Part shown: positions 13,405 through 21,353 of the stretch, piece after piece
Numbering within the stretch: the stretch's first letter is position 1
How the letters are laid out: every line of letters begins with the position of its first letter
Source: DASZIT01 sp963709665
GTDB taxonomy: Bacteria; Actinomycetota; Acidimicrobiia; Acidimicrobiales; RAAP-2
DNA: 64,000 nt
Reading direction: 5' to 3'
Assembly (NCBI GenBank): GCA_963709665.1
Contig: CAVPWU010000007.1
Coordinates: 186,001 to 250,000 of the forward strand
The notes under the pieces: model-generated
Database searches by the model: none
What the model saw: only the letters and a program-made list of their open reading frames with translations
What the model was told of the DNA's origin: nothing
Translations under genes and position numbers: made by a program

Positions 13405-13439
13405 GGTCCCTCCACCGAGCTCTCGCTCTGGCACGGGCC

Positions 13440-13560
13440 GCAGACACCCTCGAGGGCACGCAGCGAGCTACAGCTCGGTGCGGAACGCCTCATCAGGCGG
13501 ACCCGTCAGGGTCCCTTCGGTACCAGTTGCCCGGCACACCGGAGGTCTACGGCAGTTCGA
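13440..13560 (-). ncRNA. Ribosomal protein L10 leader RNA
   Basis: Upstream of rplJ the transcript contains GCCGTAGACCTCCGGTG (positions 13537-13553 on the opposite strand), resembling the conserved internal-loop element of L10 leaders, followed by several stable hairpins including GGGACCC-TGAC-GGGTCC. In many bacteria this leader binds the L10-L12 complex and represses rplJL translation. The position and motif support the call; boundaries are approximate. Confidence 0.7.
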
Positions 13561-13681
13561 TCTTCAGTTGTAAGGCGGGTAACGCTAGCGCGTCAGCCCC
13601 GGCCGGGGCAACGCGGGTGCTGCGGTCCGGGCCCGGACGGCGGGCCGTTCGGCTCCGTCCTGCCCGCCCGGTCGGGCCGGG

Positions 13682-14404
13682 TCAGGCGGTGGCCGCCAGC
13701 TCCTCGTCGACCCGGCGGGCCAGCAGCGGGTCGATGTGGATGCCGGGGCCCATGGTCGACGAGATGGTGATCCCGAGCAGGTAACGGCCCTTGGAGGAGG
13801 CCGGCTTGACCCGCAGGATCTCGTCGACCACCGCGTGCAGGTTCTCGAGCAGCTTGGCCCGGTCGAAGGAGGCCTTGCCGATGCGGATGTGGACGTTGCC
13901 CACCCGGTCGGTGCGGTACTCCACCCGGCCGCCCTTGAACTCGATGACCGCCTTCTCCACCTGGTCGGTGACGGTGCCGGTCTTCGGGTTGGGCATCAGG
14001 CCCCGGGGCCCGAGGACCCGGCCCAGCGTCCCCACCTGGCCCATCAGGTCCGGGGTGGCGATGGCGATGTCGAAGTCGAGGAAGCCCTCGTTGGCCACCC
14101 GGGCCACCAGGTCGTCGGCCCCGACCACGTCGGCGCCGGCGGCGCGGGCCTCGGCCGCCTTCTCGCCGGCGGCGAACACCGCCACCCGGGCGGTGCGGCC
14201 GGTCCCGGCCGGGAGCGACAGGGTGCCTCGGACGATCTGGTCCGCCTTGCGGGGGTCGACCCCCAGGCGGAGGGCCAGCTCGATGGTCTCGTCGAACGAC
14301 GCCTTGGACGTCGCCTTCACCAGGTCGACGGCGTCACCGGCGGAGTAGAGCTCCTGGCGGTCGAACTGGGCGATGCTCGACTTGTACTTCTTGCCTCTGG
14401 ACAT
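13682..14404 (-). CDS. rplA: 50S ribosomal protein L1
   Basis: Forms the mobile L1 stalk at the E site, 240 residues. Diagnostic stretches are 'GRVLGPRGLMPNPKTGTV' and 'EFKGGRVEYRTDRVGNVHI', plus the C-terminal 'KGRYLLGITISSTMGPG'. ATG at 14404 follows rplK by 44 bases with an AGGAGAACC ribosome-binding site. About 280 bases of leader separate it from rplJ downstream. L1 is known in other bacteria to repress its own rplKA mRNA. Confidence 0.98.
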   Translation of the reverse strand: MSRGKKYKSSIAQFDRQELYSAGDAVDLVKATSKASFDETIELALRLGVDPRKADQIVRGTLSLPAGTGRTARVAVFAAGEKAAEARAAGADVVGADDLVARVANEGFLDFDIAIATPDLMGQVGTLGRVLGPRGLMPNPKTGTVTDQVEKAVIEFKGGRVEYRTDRVGNVHIRIGKASFDRAKLLENLHAVVDEILRVKPASSKGRYLLGITISSTMGPGIHIDPLLARRVDEELAATA

Positions 14405-14448
14405 GCTGCTGGTTCTCCTGTTTCTCGGGCGTGACGGTCGTCCGGCGA

Positions 14449-14880
14449 TCAGCCGGAGACGGCGATCCCCATGGACCGGGCGGTCCCGGCGACCTGGCGC
14501 TTGGCGGCCTCGACGTCGGTGGTGTTGAGGTCGGGCAGCTTGATGGCGGCGATCTCGGCGACCTGGGCGTCGGTGACGGTGCCCACCTGGGCCCGGCCGG
14601 CGGTGGCGGCGCCCTTCTCCAGGCCGGCGGCCTCACGGAGGAGGGCCGGGGTCGGCGGGGTCTTCAGGACGAACGAGAACGACCGGTCCTCGTAGATGGT
14701 GATCTCCACCGGCACGATGGAGCCCTTCTGGCTGTCGGTGGCGGCGTTGTACTGCTTGCAGAACTCCATGGTCTGGACGCCGTGGGGCCCGAGGGCGGTG
14801 CCCACCGGGGGTGCCGGGGTGGCGCCGCCGGCCGGCAGCTGGATCTTGACCATCGCGAGGACGCGCTTCTTGGGTGGCAT
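14449..14880 (-). CDS. rplK: 50S ribosomal protein L11
   Basis: 143-residue protein of the GTPase-associated centre, binding the thiostrepton region of 23S rRNA. The Pro-rich N-terminal domain ('VKIQLPAGGATPAPPVGTAL', 'GPHGVQTMEFCKQYN') and C-terminal RNA-binding domain ('MGIAVSG' terminus) are complete. ATG at 14880 is preceded by AAGGAGCACAC. It lies 28 bases after nusG and is co-oriented with rplA. Confidence 0.98.
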   Translation of the reverse strand: MPPKKRVLAMVKIQLPAGGATPAPPVGTALGPHGVQTMEFCKQYNAATDSQKGSIVPVEITIYEDRSFSFVLKTPPTPALLREAAGLEKGAATAGRAQVGTVTDAQVAEIAAIKLPDLNTTDVEAAKRQVAGTARSMGIAVSG

Positions 14881-14908
14881 GTGTGCTCCTTAACCTGTGT
14901 CCGCCGGC

Positions 14909-15691
14909 CTACAGCTTCGCGACCTGGCTGAATTCGAGCTCGACCGGGGTCTCCCGGCCGAAGATGTTGACGAGGACCTTGAGCTTCAGCTGGTCCTCGT
15001 TGATCTCGGCGATCTGACCGGAGAAGTCGGCGAACGGGCCTTCCTTGACCCGGACCGTCTCGCCCACCTCGTGCTCGAGGCGGGGCCGGCTGCGCTTGGA
15101 CGGGGCCTCGCCGCCCTCCACCTTGACCTGGAGGATGGACTCCACCTCCCGGCGGGACAGCGGGGTGGGCTTGGTGCCCGGGCCCACGAAGCCGGTGACC
15201 CCCGGCGTGTTGCGGATGACCGACCAGCTGTCGTCGTCGAGCTCGCACCGGCAGAGCAGGTAGCCGGGGAACACCTTCTTCTGGACGACGACCTTCTTGC
15301 CGTTCTTGAACTCGACGACGTCCTCCATGGGGATGACGACCTCGTAGATGCGGTCCTCCATGTTCATGGAGGCGGCCCGGCTGTGGAGGTTGGACTTCAC
15401 CTTGTTCTCGTAGCCGGCGTAGGTGTGGACCACGAACCAGCGTCCCGGCTGGTCGTAGGGGCTGACCACGTAGGGCTCGTCGTCGAACTCCTCGTCGTCC
15501 TCCTCGGTCTGCTCGGCGATGATGTCCTCGGCTGTCGCCGATCCCCCCACCGCGGCGGCGTCCACCTCGGCCTCGACGGCGACCGCCTCGGCCTCCCCGT
15601 CGACGGGCGCGTCGGTCACGGTGTCGTCGACACCGTGGTCGTCACCGGGGGGCGTAGTTGTCTCATCTTGGGTCACAGACACACCGATCAC
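14909..15691 (-). CDS. nusG: Transcription termination/antitermination protein NusG
   Basis: Transcription elongation factor that bridges RNA polymerase to Rho or ribosomes. An acidic N-terminal extension of about 75 residues (rich in D/E/A) precedes the NGN domain ('RWFVVHTYAGYENKVKSNL' to 'NTPGVTGFVGPG') and the C-terminal KOW domain ('GETVRVKEGPFADFSGQIAE'). The frame is open to 15817, but that would overlap secE entirely; GTG at 15691 overlaps the secE TGA as GTGA, giving 260 residues. GTG codons at 15682 and 15676 are alternatives. Acidic extensions of this kind are common in actinobacterial NusG. Confidence 0.95.
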   Translation of the reverse strand: MIGVSVTQDETTTPPGDDHGVDDTVTDAPVDGEAEAVAVEAEVDAAAVGGSATAEDIIAEQTEEDDEEFDDEPYVVSPYDQPGRWFVVHTYAGYENKVKSNLHSRAASMNMEDRIYEVVIPMEDVVEFKNGKKVVVQKKVFPGYLLCRCELDDDSWSVIRNTPGVTGFVGPGTKPTPLSRREVESILQVKVEGGEAPSKRSRPRLEHEVGETVRVKEGPFADFSGQIAEINEDQLKLKVLVNIFGRETPVELEFSQVAKL

Positions 15692-15981
15692 GCGTTGAGC
15701 AGCCAGAAGATGCCCTTGGAGAAGGCATAGTTGAGAATGAAGATCAGAATGATCAGGGAAACCAGGGTGAAGAAGGTCACCGTCGTGTAGTTGATGAGCT
15801 CCGAGCGGTTGGGCCACGCCACCTGGCGAAGCTCCGATCGTACCTCGCGGGCGAACTGTCCCGGACGGAAGGGGTCACGCTTGGCCGGCTTCCGGGCCGG
15901 CTGCGCCTTCCGCGGGGGCGCGGACTCGCCGTCGGGATCCTGGCCCTGGCGTTGCATCTGACGCTTCTGTTCTCGGTTCAC
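15688..15981 (-). CDS. secE: Preprotein translocase subunit SecE
   Basis: Small essential subunit of the SecYEG channel, 97 residues from GTG at 15981 (VNREQKRQMQRQ), with AAGGAACGCCAC as ribosome-binding site. A charged, basic cytoplasmic region precedes the conserved 'EVRSELRQVAWPNRSELINY' amphipathic segment and one membrane span ('VTFFTLVSLIILIFILNYAF'). The longer open frame to 16044 runs into tRNA-Trp and is rejected. Linked to nusG by a four-base overlap. Confidence 0.96.
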   Translation of the reverse strand: MNREQKRQMQRQGQDPDGESAPPRKAQPARKPAKRDPFRPGQFAREVRSELRQVAWPNRSELINYTTVTFFTLVSLIILIFILNYAFSKGIFWLLNA

Positions 15982-16017
15982 GTGGCGTTCCTTCGAGCAT
16001 GTGCCGCGGATGGTGGG

Positions 16018-16090
16018 CAGGGCAGGAGGGACTCGAACCCCCAACCGCCGGTTTTGGAGACCGGTGCTCTACCAGTTGAGCTACTGCCCT
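16018..16090 (-). tRNA. trpT: tRNA-Trp (CCA anticodon)
   Basis: 73-nt cloverleaf: acceptor AGGGCAG/CTGCCCT, D-arm TAGCTCAACTGGTAGAGCA, anticodon loop CTCCAAA with CCA, T-arm GGGGGTTCGAGTCCCTC, discriminator G. The 3' CCA is not encoded. It lies directly upstream of secE, as in mycobacteria. Confidence 0.97.
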
Positions 16091-16299
16091 CTGTCGTTCG
16101 CCGGGCCGCGAACGGCCGACCGATCGCAGGGGCGGTCCGTCAGGATACCACTGCCCACAGGGGCGTTCCCAAGCGGCCCGGGCGGGCAGCGGCCGAGACC
16201 GCCCGGGCCGGAGACACCCGGGTCCCGGCACCCGGTGGTCCGGGGACCTAGATTCACCCGGATGGGGAGCGGGGGCGGCGTCGGGGACCGATCCGGGCG

Positions 16300-17766
16300 A
16301 TGACCGTCCCCGGGACCATCGACGGCCCCCCTCCGGCCGGCGAGGTCGACCACCTGGGTGCCGGGTCGGTGCGCCTGCCCGGCATCATCGCCCAGTCGGT
16401 GGGGGCCATGGGTGTCACCGGCATCGTGGCCCTCCTGGTGCCGCTGATCGCCGAGACGGCCGGGAGCGGTGGCTGGCTGACCTGGGTCATCGCCTCGCTG
16501 GTGATGTTGATGGTGGCCTGGTGCATCTCGCGCCTGGCCACCCGGATCGCCACCACCGGCGGACCCTACGGCCTGGTCTGCAAGGCGCTGGGGCAGTTCT
16601 GGGGGGTCTTCGTCGGCTGGATCAGCCTGCTGCTCATCGGGCTCTTCTCCGCCGGGACCCTGGTGGGCTTCGGCATCTACGGGAGCCAGTTCCTGGCCTC
16701 GGTCGGCGTCGCCTCCGGGCATGCCGCCACCGATCTCTGCTATCTGGTCGGGCTGGTGGGCTCGCTGCTGGTGGCGGTCAGCGGCATGCGACGGTCGGCC
16801 ATCGTCATGCTGGTGATGGAGGCGGTCGCCCTGGTGGTGGTGCTGGCGGTGATGGCCGCCGTCCTGGTCCACCACCGGGTCCCCATCGTGGACCACACCC
16901 AGTTGGGCCTCCACCACACCTCGTTGGGACTGGTGGTCGACGGCATCGTGCTGGCCGTCCTGTCCTTCGGGGGCTTCGAGACGGCCACCGTACTGGGGCG
17001 CGAGGCTCGCAACCCGCTCCGGGCCATTCCGGTCTCGATGCTGCTCACCGTGTCGGTGGCCGGCCTGCTGTGGACGTTCTGCGGCTACGTCCTGGTGATG
17101 GGGTTCGAAGGGGCCCACGTCTCCATCGCCTCGGCCGCCGCCCCCCTCGAGGAGCTCGCCACCATCGGTGGGGTCGGATGGCTCCGCGATGCGGTGTCCC
17201 TGACCATCTCCATCACCCTCTTCGGCTCGCTCATCGCCATCTTCAACGGGGTGTCACGGCTGATGTTCACCATGGCCCGGGAGGGCCTGGCGCCCGCACC
17301 CCTGCTGCGGATCAACCGCCGGTGGGGGACGCCGGTGGTGGCCAACGTGGTCCTGGCCGTGGTCTGGGGCGTCGCCATCGTGGTGGTGGTGGCCACCGAC
17401 CTGGCGCCCTTCACCGCCCTCGGCGACTTCGGGGACGTCAGCGGATACGGCTACATGGTGATCTACGCCATCCTGGCCGCCGGGGCCCTGCGCTACCTGT
17501 GGCGGCAGCACCGACTCCGCCCCCTGGACGCCGCGGCGGCGGTGATCTCGGTGGGGATCATGACCTACGTCTTCTACGAGAACGCCTTCCTGCCCACGCC
17601 GGACGGCTGGATCTTCTACGCGGTGCTGGGCACCATGGTCGGGATGGTTGCGCTCTACGCCGCCCTCCGGGTGATACGGCCCTCCGTATTCGACCGGGTC
17701 GGGACCAGCGTGGACGATGACACGGCCGTCGAGGCGACGCCGGGGAGGGCGGAGGCGGCCGCCTGA
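16300..17766 (+). CDS. APC-superfamily amino acid permease
   Basis: 488-residue polytopic membrane protein with about 12 predicted hydrophobic spans. The N-terminal 'LPGIIAQSVGAMGVTGIVALL' and 'FGGFETATVLGREARNP' in the centre match the conserved first helix and the 'GFE...EA.NP' signature of amino acid-polyamine-organocation transporters. The substrate cannot be read from sequence. It is on the strand opposite to its neighbours, in the place where other actinobacteria carry hadABC between rpmG and tRNA-Trp, so it looks like an insertion into the conserved cluster. ATG at 16300 is the first plausible start. Confidence 0.85.
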   Translation: MTVPGTIDGPPPAGEVDHLGAGSVRLPGIIAQSVGAMGVTGIVALLVPLIAETAGSGGWLTWVIASLVMLMVAWCISRLATRIATTGGPYGLVCKALGQFWGVFVGWISLLLIGLFSAGTLVGFGIYGSQFLASVGVASGHAATDLCYLVGLVGSLLVAVSGMRRSAIVMLVMEAVALVVVLAVMAAVLVHHRVPIVDHTQLGLHHTSLGLVVDGIVLAVLSFGGFETATVLGREARNPLRAIPVSMLLTVSVAGLLWTFCGYVLVMGFEGAHVSIASAAAPLEELATIGGVGWLRDAVSLTISITLFGSLIAIFNGVSRLMFTMAREGLAPAPLLRINRRWGTPVVANVVLAVVWGVAIVVVVATDLAPFTALGDFGDVSGYGYMVIYAILAAGALRYLWRQHRLRPLDAAAAVISVGIMTYVFYENAFLPTPDGWIFYAVLGTMVGMVALYAALRVIRPSVFDRVGTSVDDDTAVEATPGRAEAAA

Positions 17767-17773
17767 CCGACGG

Positions 17774-18523
17774 TCAGCCCGCTCGGGCGTTCCGCACCGG
17801 GCCCACCGCTCCGGGCGTAGGACCCACCCCCGGACCCACCGCTCCGGGCGTAGGACCCACCCCCGGACCCACCTCCGGACGGCCGGCCCCATGCACGGGC
17901 CGGTCCGGGGCGGTCTCGGTCACCGCCACCAGCGCCGGCGGCTGGCCGGGGAGGCCGGCCCGGAGCTGGCGTCGGGCCCGGTGGAGCCGGACCCGGCTGG
18001 AGGCGGAGGAGATCCCCAGCTCCGAGGCGATCTCGTCGTGGCTGAGGTCGTAGACGTCGTGGAGCACCACGACCGAGCGGAGGGGGAGGGGGAGGGTGGC
18101 GATGGCCCGGACCAGGCGGTCCCGGTCCACGGTGGTGGTGGCGACCGGGTCGGGGCGGGAGTCGGCGGGGAGGTCGCCGGCCCGGGGGTCGGCGTCGATG
18201 GAGAGCACGGTGGCGCCCCGCCGGTGGTGCATGGTCGCCGAGCAGTTGGCGGCGATCCGGTAGAGCCAGGTGGAGACGGAGGAGTCGCCCCGGAAGCGGC
18301 GGATGGAGCGGAAGGCCCGCAGGTAGGTCTCCTGGACGATGTCCCGGGCGTCGTGCTCGTTGCCGGTCAGCCGGAGGGCCAGGGCGTAGATGTCGCTGGA
18401 GGTGGCCCGGACCAGCTCCTCGAACGCCCCCCGGTCACCGTCCCGGGCCCGCCGGGTCAGGTGGTCGTGGCCGGAGCCGACCTTCAGCGGGTCTCCTTGT
18501 GGAGGGTGTGCGCCCGGTCCCAC
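17774..18523 (-). CDS. ECF-type RNA polymerase sigma factor
   Basis: Alternative sigma factor with region 2 ('AFEELVRATSSDIYALALRL', 'DIVQETYLRAFRSIRRFRGD', 'FSTW'-like 'SVSTWLYRIAAN') and region 4 ('LPLPLRSVVVLHDVYDLSHD', 'EIASELGISSASSRVRLHRA'). The C-terminal tail is a Gly/Pro/Val low-complexity segment generated by a 33-bp tandem repeat. The frame opens with GTG at 18523 inside rpmG; a CTG near 18484, just after AAGGAG at the rpmG end, is an alternative. No anti-sigma gene is adjacent, so its regulator is unknown. It converges with the APC permease. Confidence 0.85.
   Translation of the reverse strand: MGPGAHPPQGDPLKVGSGHDHLTRRARDGDRGAFEELVRATSSDIYALALRLTGNEHDARDIVQETYLRAFRSIRRFRGDSSVSTWLYRIAANCSATMHHRRGATVLSIDADPRAGDLPADSRPDPVATTTVDRDRLVRAIATLPLPLRSVVVLHDVYDLSHDEIASELGISSASSRVRLHRARRQLRAGLPGQPPALVAVTETAPDRPVHGAGRPEVGPGVGPTPGAVGPGVGPTPGAVGPVRNARAG
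17802..17880. repeat. 33-bp tandem repeat, 2.3 copies, in the sigma-factor tail
   Basis: CCCACCGCTCCGGGCGTAGG begins copies at 17802 and 17835, with a third partial copy from 17868; the period is exactly 33 bp (11 codons). It encodes the repeating Gly-Pro-Gly-Val-Gly-Pro-Thr-Pro tail of the sigma factor. Confidence 0.9.
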
Positions 18524-18648
18524 CGGCAGAATTTCTTCATCTCGATCCGCTCGCGGTCGTTGACCTTGTTCTTGGTGGTGACGTAGTTCCGGCGCTTGCA
18601 GGTCTCGCAGGCCAGGGTGACCTGGATCCGCTTCTCGTTCTTTGCCAC
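18484..18648 (-). CDS. rpmG: 50S ribosomal protein L33
   Basis: 54-residue large-subunit protein from GTG at 18648 (VAKNEKRIQVTLACETC), preceded by AGAGGAGCCACC. It has the two zinc-binding CxxC-type elements ('CETCKRRNY' and a later single 'C' in 'KKFCRWD'); the last cysteine pair is incomplete, so zinc binding may be reduced compared with C+ paralogues. The longer frame to 18753 enters tRNA-Met and is rejected. Its end overlaps the presumed start of the sigma gene. Confidence 0.95.
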   Translation of the reverse strand: MAKNEKRIQVTLACETCKRRNYVTTKNKVNDRERIEMKKFCRWDRAHTLHKETR

Positions 18649-18717
18649 GGTGGCTCCTCTACTCTCCAGCCGGCACCGGCCTGCTGGCCGATCCCGACTC
18701 CTTGCGTTGTCCCGAAG

Positions 18718-18794
18718 TGGTAGCGGCGGCCGGACTCGAACCGGCGACCCCACGATTATGAGCCGTGTGCTCTAACCAGCTGAGCTACGCCGCC
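18718..18794 (-). tRNA. metT: tRNA-Met (CAT anticodon)
   Basis: 77 nt including encoded CCA. D-arm TAGCTCAGCTGGTTAGAGCA, anticodon loop CTCATAA, T-arm GCCGGTTCGAGTCCGGC. The G1-U72 end pair, the arms and the position next to rpmG match the actinobacterial elongator metT rather than initiator or the Ile (lysidine) tRNA. Confidence 0.93.
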
Positions 18795-18801
18795 ACGGGC
18801 G

Positions 18802-18874
18802 AGCCCTCTGTCGGAATCGAACCGACGACAACCGCCTTACCATGGCGGTGCTCTACCTACTGAGCTAAGAGGGC
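18802..18874 (-). tRNA. thrT: tRNA-Thr (GGT anticodon)
   Basis: 73 nt; acceptor GCCCTCT/AGAGGGC, D-arm TAGCTCAGTAGGTAGAGCA, anticodon loop ATGGTAA with GGT, T-arm GTCGGTTCGATTCCGAC; CCA not encoded. Seven bases upstream of tRNA-Met, the same thrT-metT-rpmG order as in mycobacteria. Confidence 0.96.
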
Positions 18875-18969
18875 AGTGCGGCTCCAGCGAAGTCGCAGCG
18901 GGCCATCATACCCAACCCCGCCGGTCCTCCCGCCACCGCCCCGGGAACCGCTCGCTACCATCTCCTGCC

Positions 18970-19458
18970 ATGCAGCTCCGACTGGCCGTCCCCGGGGATG
19001 CTGACGCCATCCGCACCATCTACAACACCGAGGTCCTGCGCTCCACCGCCACCTTCGACGTGGTGCCCCGCTCGGAGGAGGAGCAGCGGCTGTGGATGGC
19101 CGAGCACTCGGGGGCCCATCCCGCCATCGTGGCGGTCGACCCGGCCGGTGCCGTCCTCGGCTTCGGGTCCCTCTCCTACTACCGGGACCGCCACGCCTAC
19201 GCCACCACCGCCGAGAACTCCGTCTACGTGGCCACCGAGCACCGGGGGGCGGGGATCGGCCGGGCCATCCTCGACGAGCTGATCGTCCTGGCCACCCAGC
19301 ACGGGTTCCACGCCCTGATCGCCCGGGTGGGGGGCGACAACAGCGCCTCGGTCGCCCTCCACCAGGCGTGCGGGTTCGAGCTGGTGGGGGTCGAGCACGA
19401 GGTCGGGCGGAAGTTCAACCAGTGGCTCGACGTGGTCGTCCTCCAGCACTCGCTCTGA
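18970..19458 (+). CDS. GNAT N-acetyltransferase, phosphinothricin-acetyltransferase-like
   Basis: 162-residue GCN5-related acetyltransferase. 'IYNTEVLRSTATFDVVPRS' at the N-terminus and 'ENSVYVATEHRGAGIGRAIL' (acetyl-CoA pyrophosphate loop, Q/RxxGxG/A type) are typical of the Pat/Bar/YncA group, as is 'SVALHQACGFELVG'. Members acetylate phosphinothricin, methionine sulfoximine or similar amino groups; the actual substrate is not predictable. Single gene with its own promoter, ATG at 18970. Confidence 0.85.
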   Translation: MQLRLAVPGDADAIRTIYNTEVLRSTATFDVVPRSEEEQRLWMAEHSGAHPAIVAVDPAGAVLGFGSLSYYRDRHAYATTAENSVYVATEHRGAGIGRAILDELIVLATQHGFHALIARVGGDNSASVALHQACGFELVGVEHEVGRKFNQWLDVVVLQHSL

Positions 19459-19530
19459 CCGCCCGGGCCGGCCCCACCCGCCCCCGCCGGCTCGCCGCCG
19501 GCCGGACCCGGGCTGGCCCCACCGGTCGCC

Positions 19531-21231
19531 TCAGGCCCTGGTGACGGCCCCGGACAGCGTGGCGACCCCGCCGGCCGGCCCCAGCTCCGACCGCTCCCAG
19601 GTGGCCAGCGGCACGGTGACCACGAACAGCACCCACAGCAGCGTGAGCACGATCGACAGCGGATCGCCGTGGATCAGGCTGTTGAGCAGCTGGGTGGCCC
19701 CGGGCAGCTCGATGAAGGCGGTGACCATCGACAGCCCGATGATGAACGAGCGGAGGCGACCGAGGGCCACGGGAGCCAGCAGGATGATCCCCCACGCCAG
19801 ATACCAGGGCTGGTCCACGGGACCGAGGAGCACGAAGGCCAGCATGGTGATGCCCAGCGCCTTCAGGGTGCCGATCCGGTCGCTGTTCAGCAGGAGCCAG
19901 ACCCCGATGACCAGGGCGCCGACCATCCCGAGGAACCGGGTGCCGGTGAGGACGCCGCTGAGGCTCAGCCCCACCCCGGCCAGGTGGGAGACCCAGGTGA
20001 GGAACATGGCCACCGAGGTGGTCGGGGCCGACCACGACCGGACCACCCCCGGGGTGTCGAGGTTGGTCACCCATCCCCAGCCGAGCCCGCTGACGTAGGA
20101 GAAGAAGCCGAGGATCCCGATGCCGATCAGCCCGGCGGTCACCACCGGCCGTATCCGCTGCCGGACCGGGACGCCCTCCCCCAGCCAGCTCCAGCCGATG
20201 TAGAGGAGGCCGAGGGCGGCCGGGGCCTTGATGGCGGTGGCCAGCGACACCAGCACGATCCCCACGATCGGCCGCTTCTCCTTGGCCGCCACGATGCCGG
20301 CCAGGAGCAGCCCCAGCATCAGGGAGTCGTTGTGGGAGCCCCCCACCAGGTGGAGGATGGTCACCGGGTTGAGGACCACCAGCGTGAAGATCTCCGCCTT
20401 GTCCCGGTGGTAGAGCGACGCCAGGCGCGGGACGCAGAAGGCGATCAGCAGCACGCCGGCGTAGGAGAGCAGGCGGAGCAGGACCACGGTGGCCAGCTCG
20501 TTGTGGAAGGTGATCTTGGCGAAGAACCCGTCGATCTGCAGGAAGAGCGGCCCGTACGGGGCCGGGGCGTTGCCCCACAGCGGGTCGACCGGGGCGGTGT
20601 AGCTGTTGTTGCCGAGCTCGAAGGGGCCGTAGAGGTAGGGGTTGATGTGGTGGCTGACCATCTCCCCCTGGGCGGCGTAGGAGTAGACGTCCCGGCTGAA
20701 GATGGGGGCGATGACCAGCATGGGGAGGGACCAGAGGGCGAAGACCCAGCCGAGGCTCCGGATGGGCACCCCGGGGCGGCGGGCGTAGAGGCGGGTCATC
20801 CCCCACCACACCCGGATCAGCAGCAGGAGGCCCCCATAGAGGGCGGCCAGGCTGAAGTAGACGCCCCAGTGACTCCCGTTGGTGGTGGACGGCACGCCGA
20901 AGAACCAGGCGCCGGGCATGGCGAGCTTGAAGGGGGAGCTGGGCAGCGACACCCCGATGCAGATGGCCAGGATGGCCACGAAGCCCAGCAGGGCCGGCCG
21001 GAGCACCAGGCCGCGTGGCTGGGCCCCGTCGGGTCGGACCGGCGCCGAGCCGTCGCCCTCCACGTCGGCGTTGGCCAGGCGGTCCCGCACGGTGTCGGCG
21101 AAGTCGACCACCACCCGGACGGCGCCGGTCACCAGGGCGGTGCCCACCGACCACCGCTCCCCCACCTCCGTCCCCCGCACGGCAGAAGGCTCGTCAGCGG
21201 GCGACTCCGCTGCCGGGGACTCGATGGTCAT
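19531..21231 (-). CDS. MptB-like polyprenol-phosphomannose-dependent alpha-1,6-mannosyltransferase (GT-C)
   Basis: 566-residue integral membrane protein from ATG at 21231 (MTIESPAAESPADEPS). An acidic cytoplasmic lead of about 90 residues precedes roughly 12-13 hydrophobic spans. The first periplasmic-side loop holds 'FSRDVYSYAAQGEMVSHHIN', resembling the acidic GT-C motif of the mycobacterial MptA/MptB family, followed by 'NPYLYGP' and 'WGNAPAPYGPLFL'. The family extends the mannan core of lipomannan from polyprenol donors in the plasma membrane. It is directly downstream of a GT87 gene on the same strand, suggesting a small lipoglycan operon. Confidence 0.82.
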   Translation of the reverse strand: MTIESPAAESPADEPSAVRGTEVGERWSVGTALVTGAVRVVVDFADTVRDRLANADVEGDGSAPVRPDGAQPRGLVLRPALLGFVAILAICIGVSLPSSPFKLAMPGAWFFGVPSTTNGSHWGVYFSLAALYGGLLLLIRVWWGMTRLYARRPGVPIRSLGWVFALWSLPMLVIAPIFSRDVYSYAAQGEMVSHHINPYLYGPFELGNNSYTAPVDPLWGNAPAPYGPLFLQIDGFFAKITFHNELATVVLLRLLSYAGVLLIAFCVPRLASLYHRDKAEIFTLVVLNPVTILHLVGGSHNDSLMLGLLLAGIVAAKEKRPIVGIVLVSLATAIKAPAALGLLYIGWSWLGEGVPVRQRIRPVVTAGLIGIGILGFFSYVSGLGWGWVTNLDTPGVVRSWSAPTTSVAMFLTWVSHLAGVGLSLSGVLTGTRFLGMVGALVIGVWLLLNSDRIGTLKALGITMLAFVLLGPVDQPWYLAWGIILLAPVALGRLRSFIIGLSMVTAFIELPGATQLLNSLIHGDPLSIVLTLLWVLFVVTVPLATWERSELGPAGGVATLSGAVTRA

Positions 21232-21334
21232 GGGGGTGGGGGCTCCTCGGGGACGGGGGGTCGTCACGGATGCGTCTGCAGGCCGCCGACAGGATGGTCC
21301 AACCAGTGGACCGACCCGGTCCCGCACCGTTCCG

Positions 21335-21353
21335 TAACGTTATTGTAACGAAC
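21335..21353. promoter_or_regulatory. GTAACG direct repeat upstream of the MptB-like gene
   Basis: GTAACGTTATTGTAACGAA: two GTAACG half-sites 11 bp apart in an unusually AT-rich pocket that overlaps the GT87 stop codon and lies about 105 bases upstream of the MptB-like start. It could be a regulator site or part of an internal promoter; function is not shown. Confidence 0.35.
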
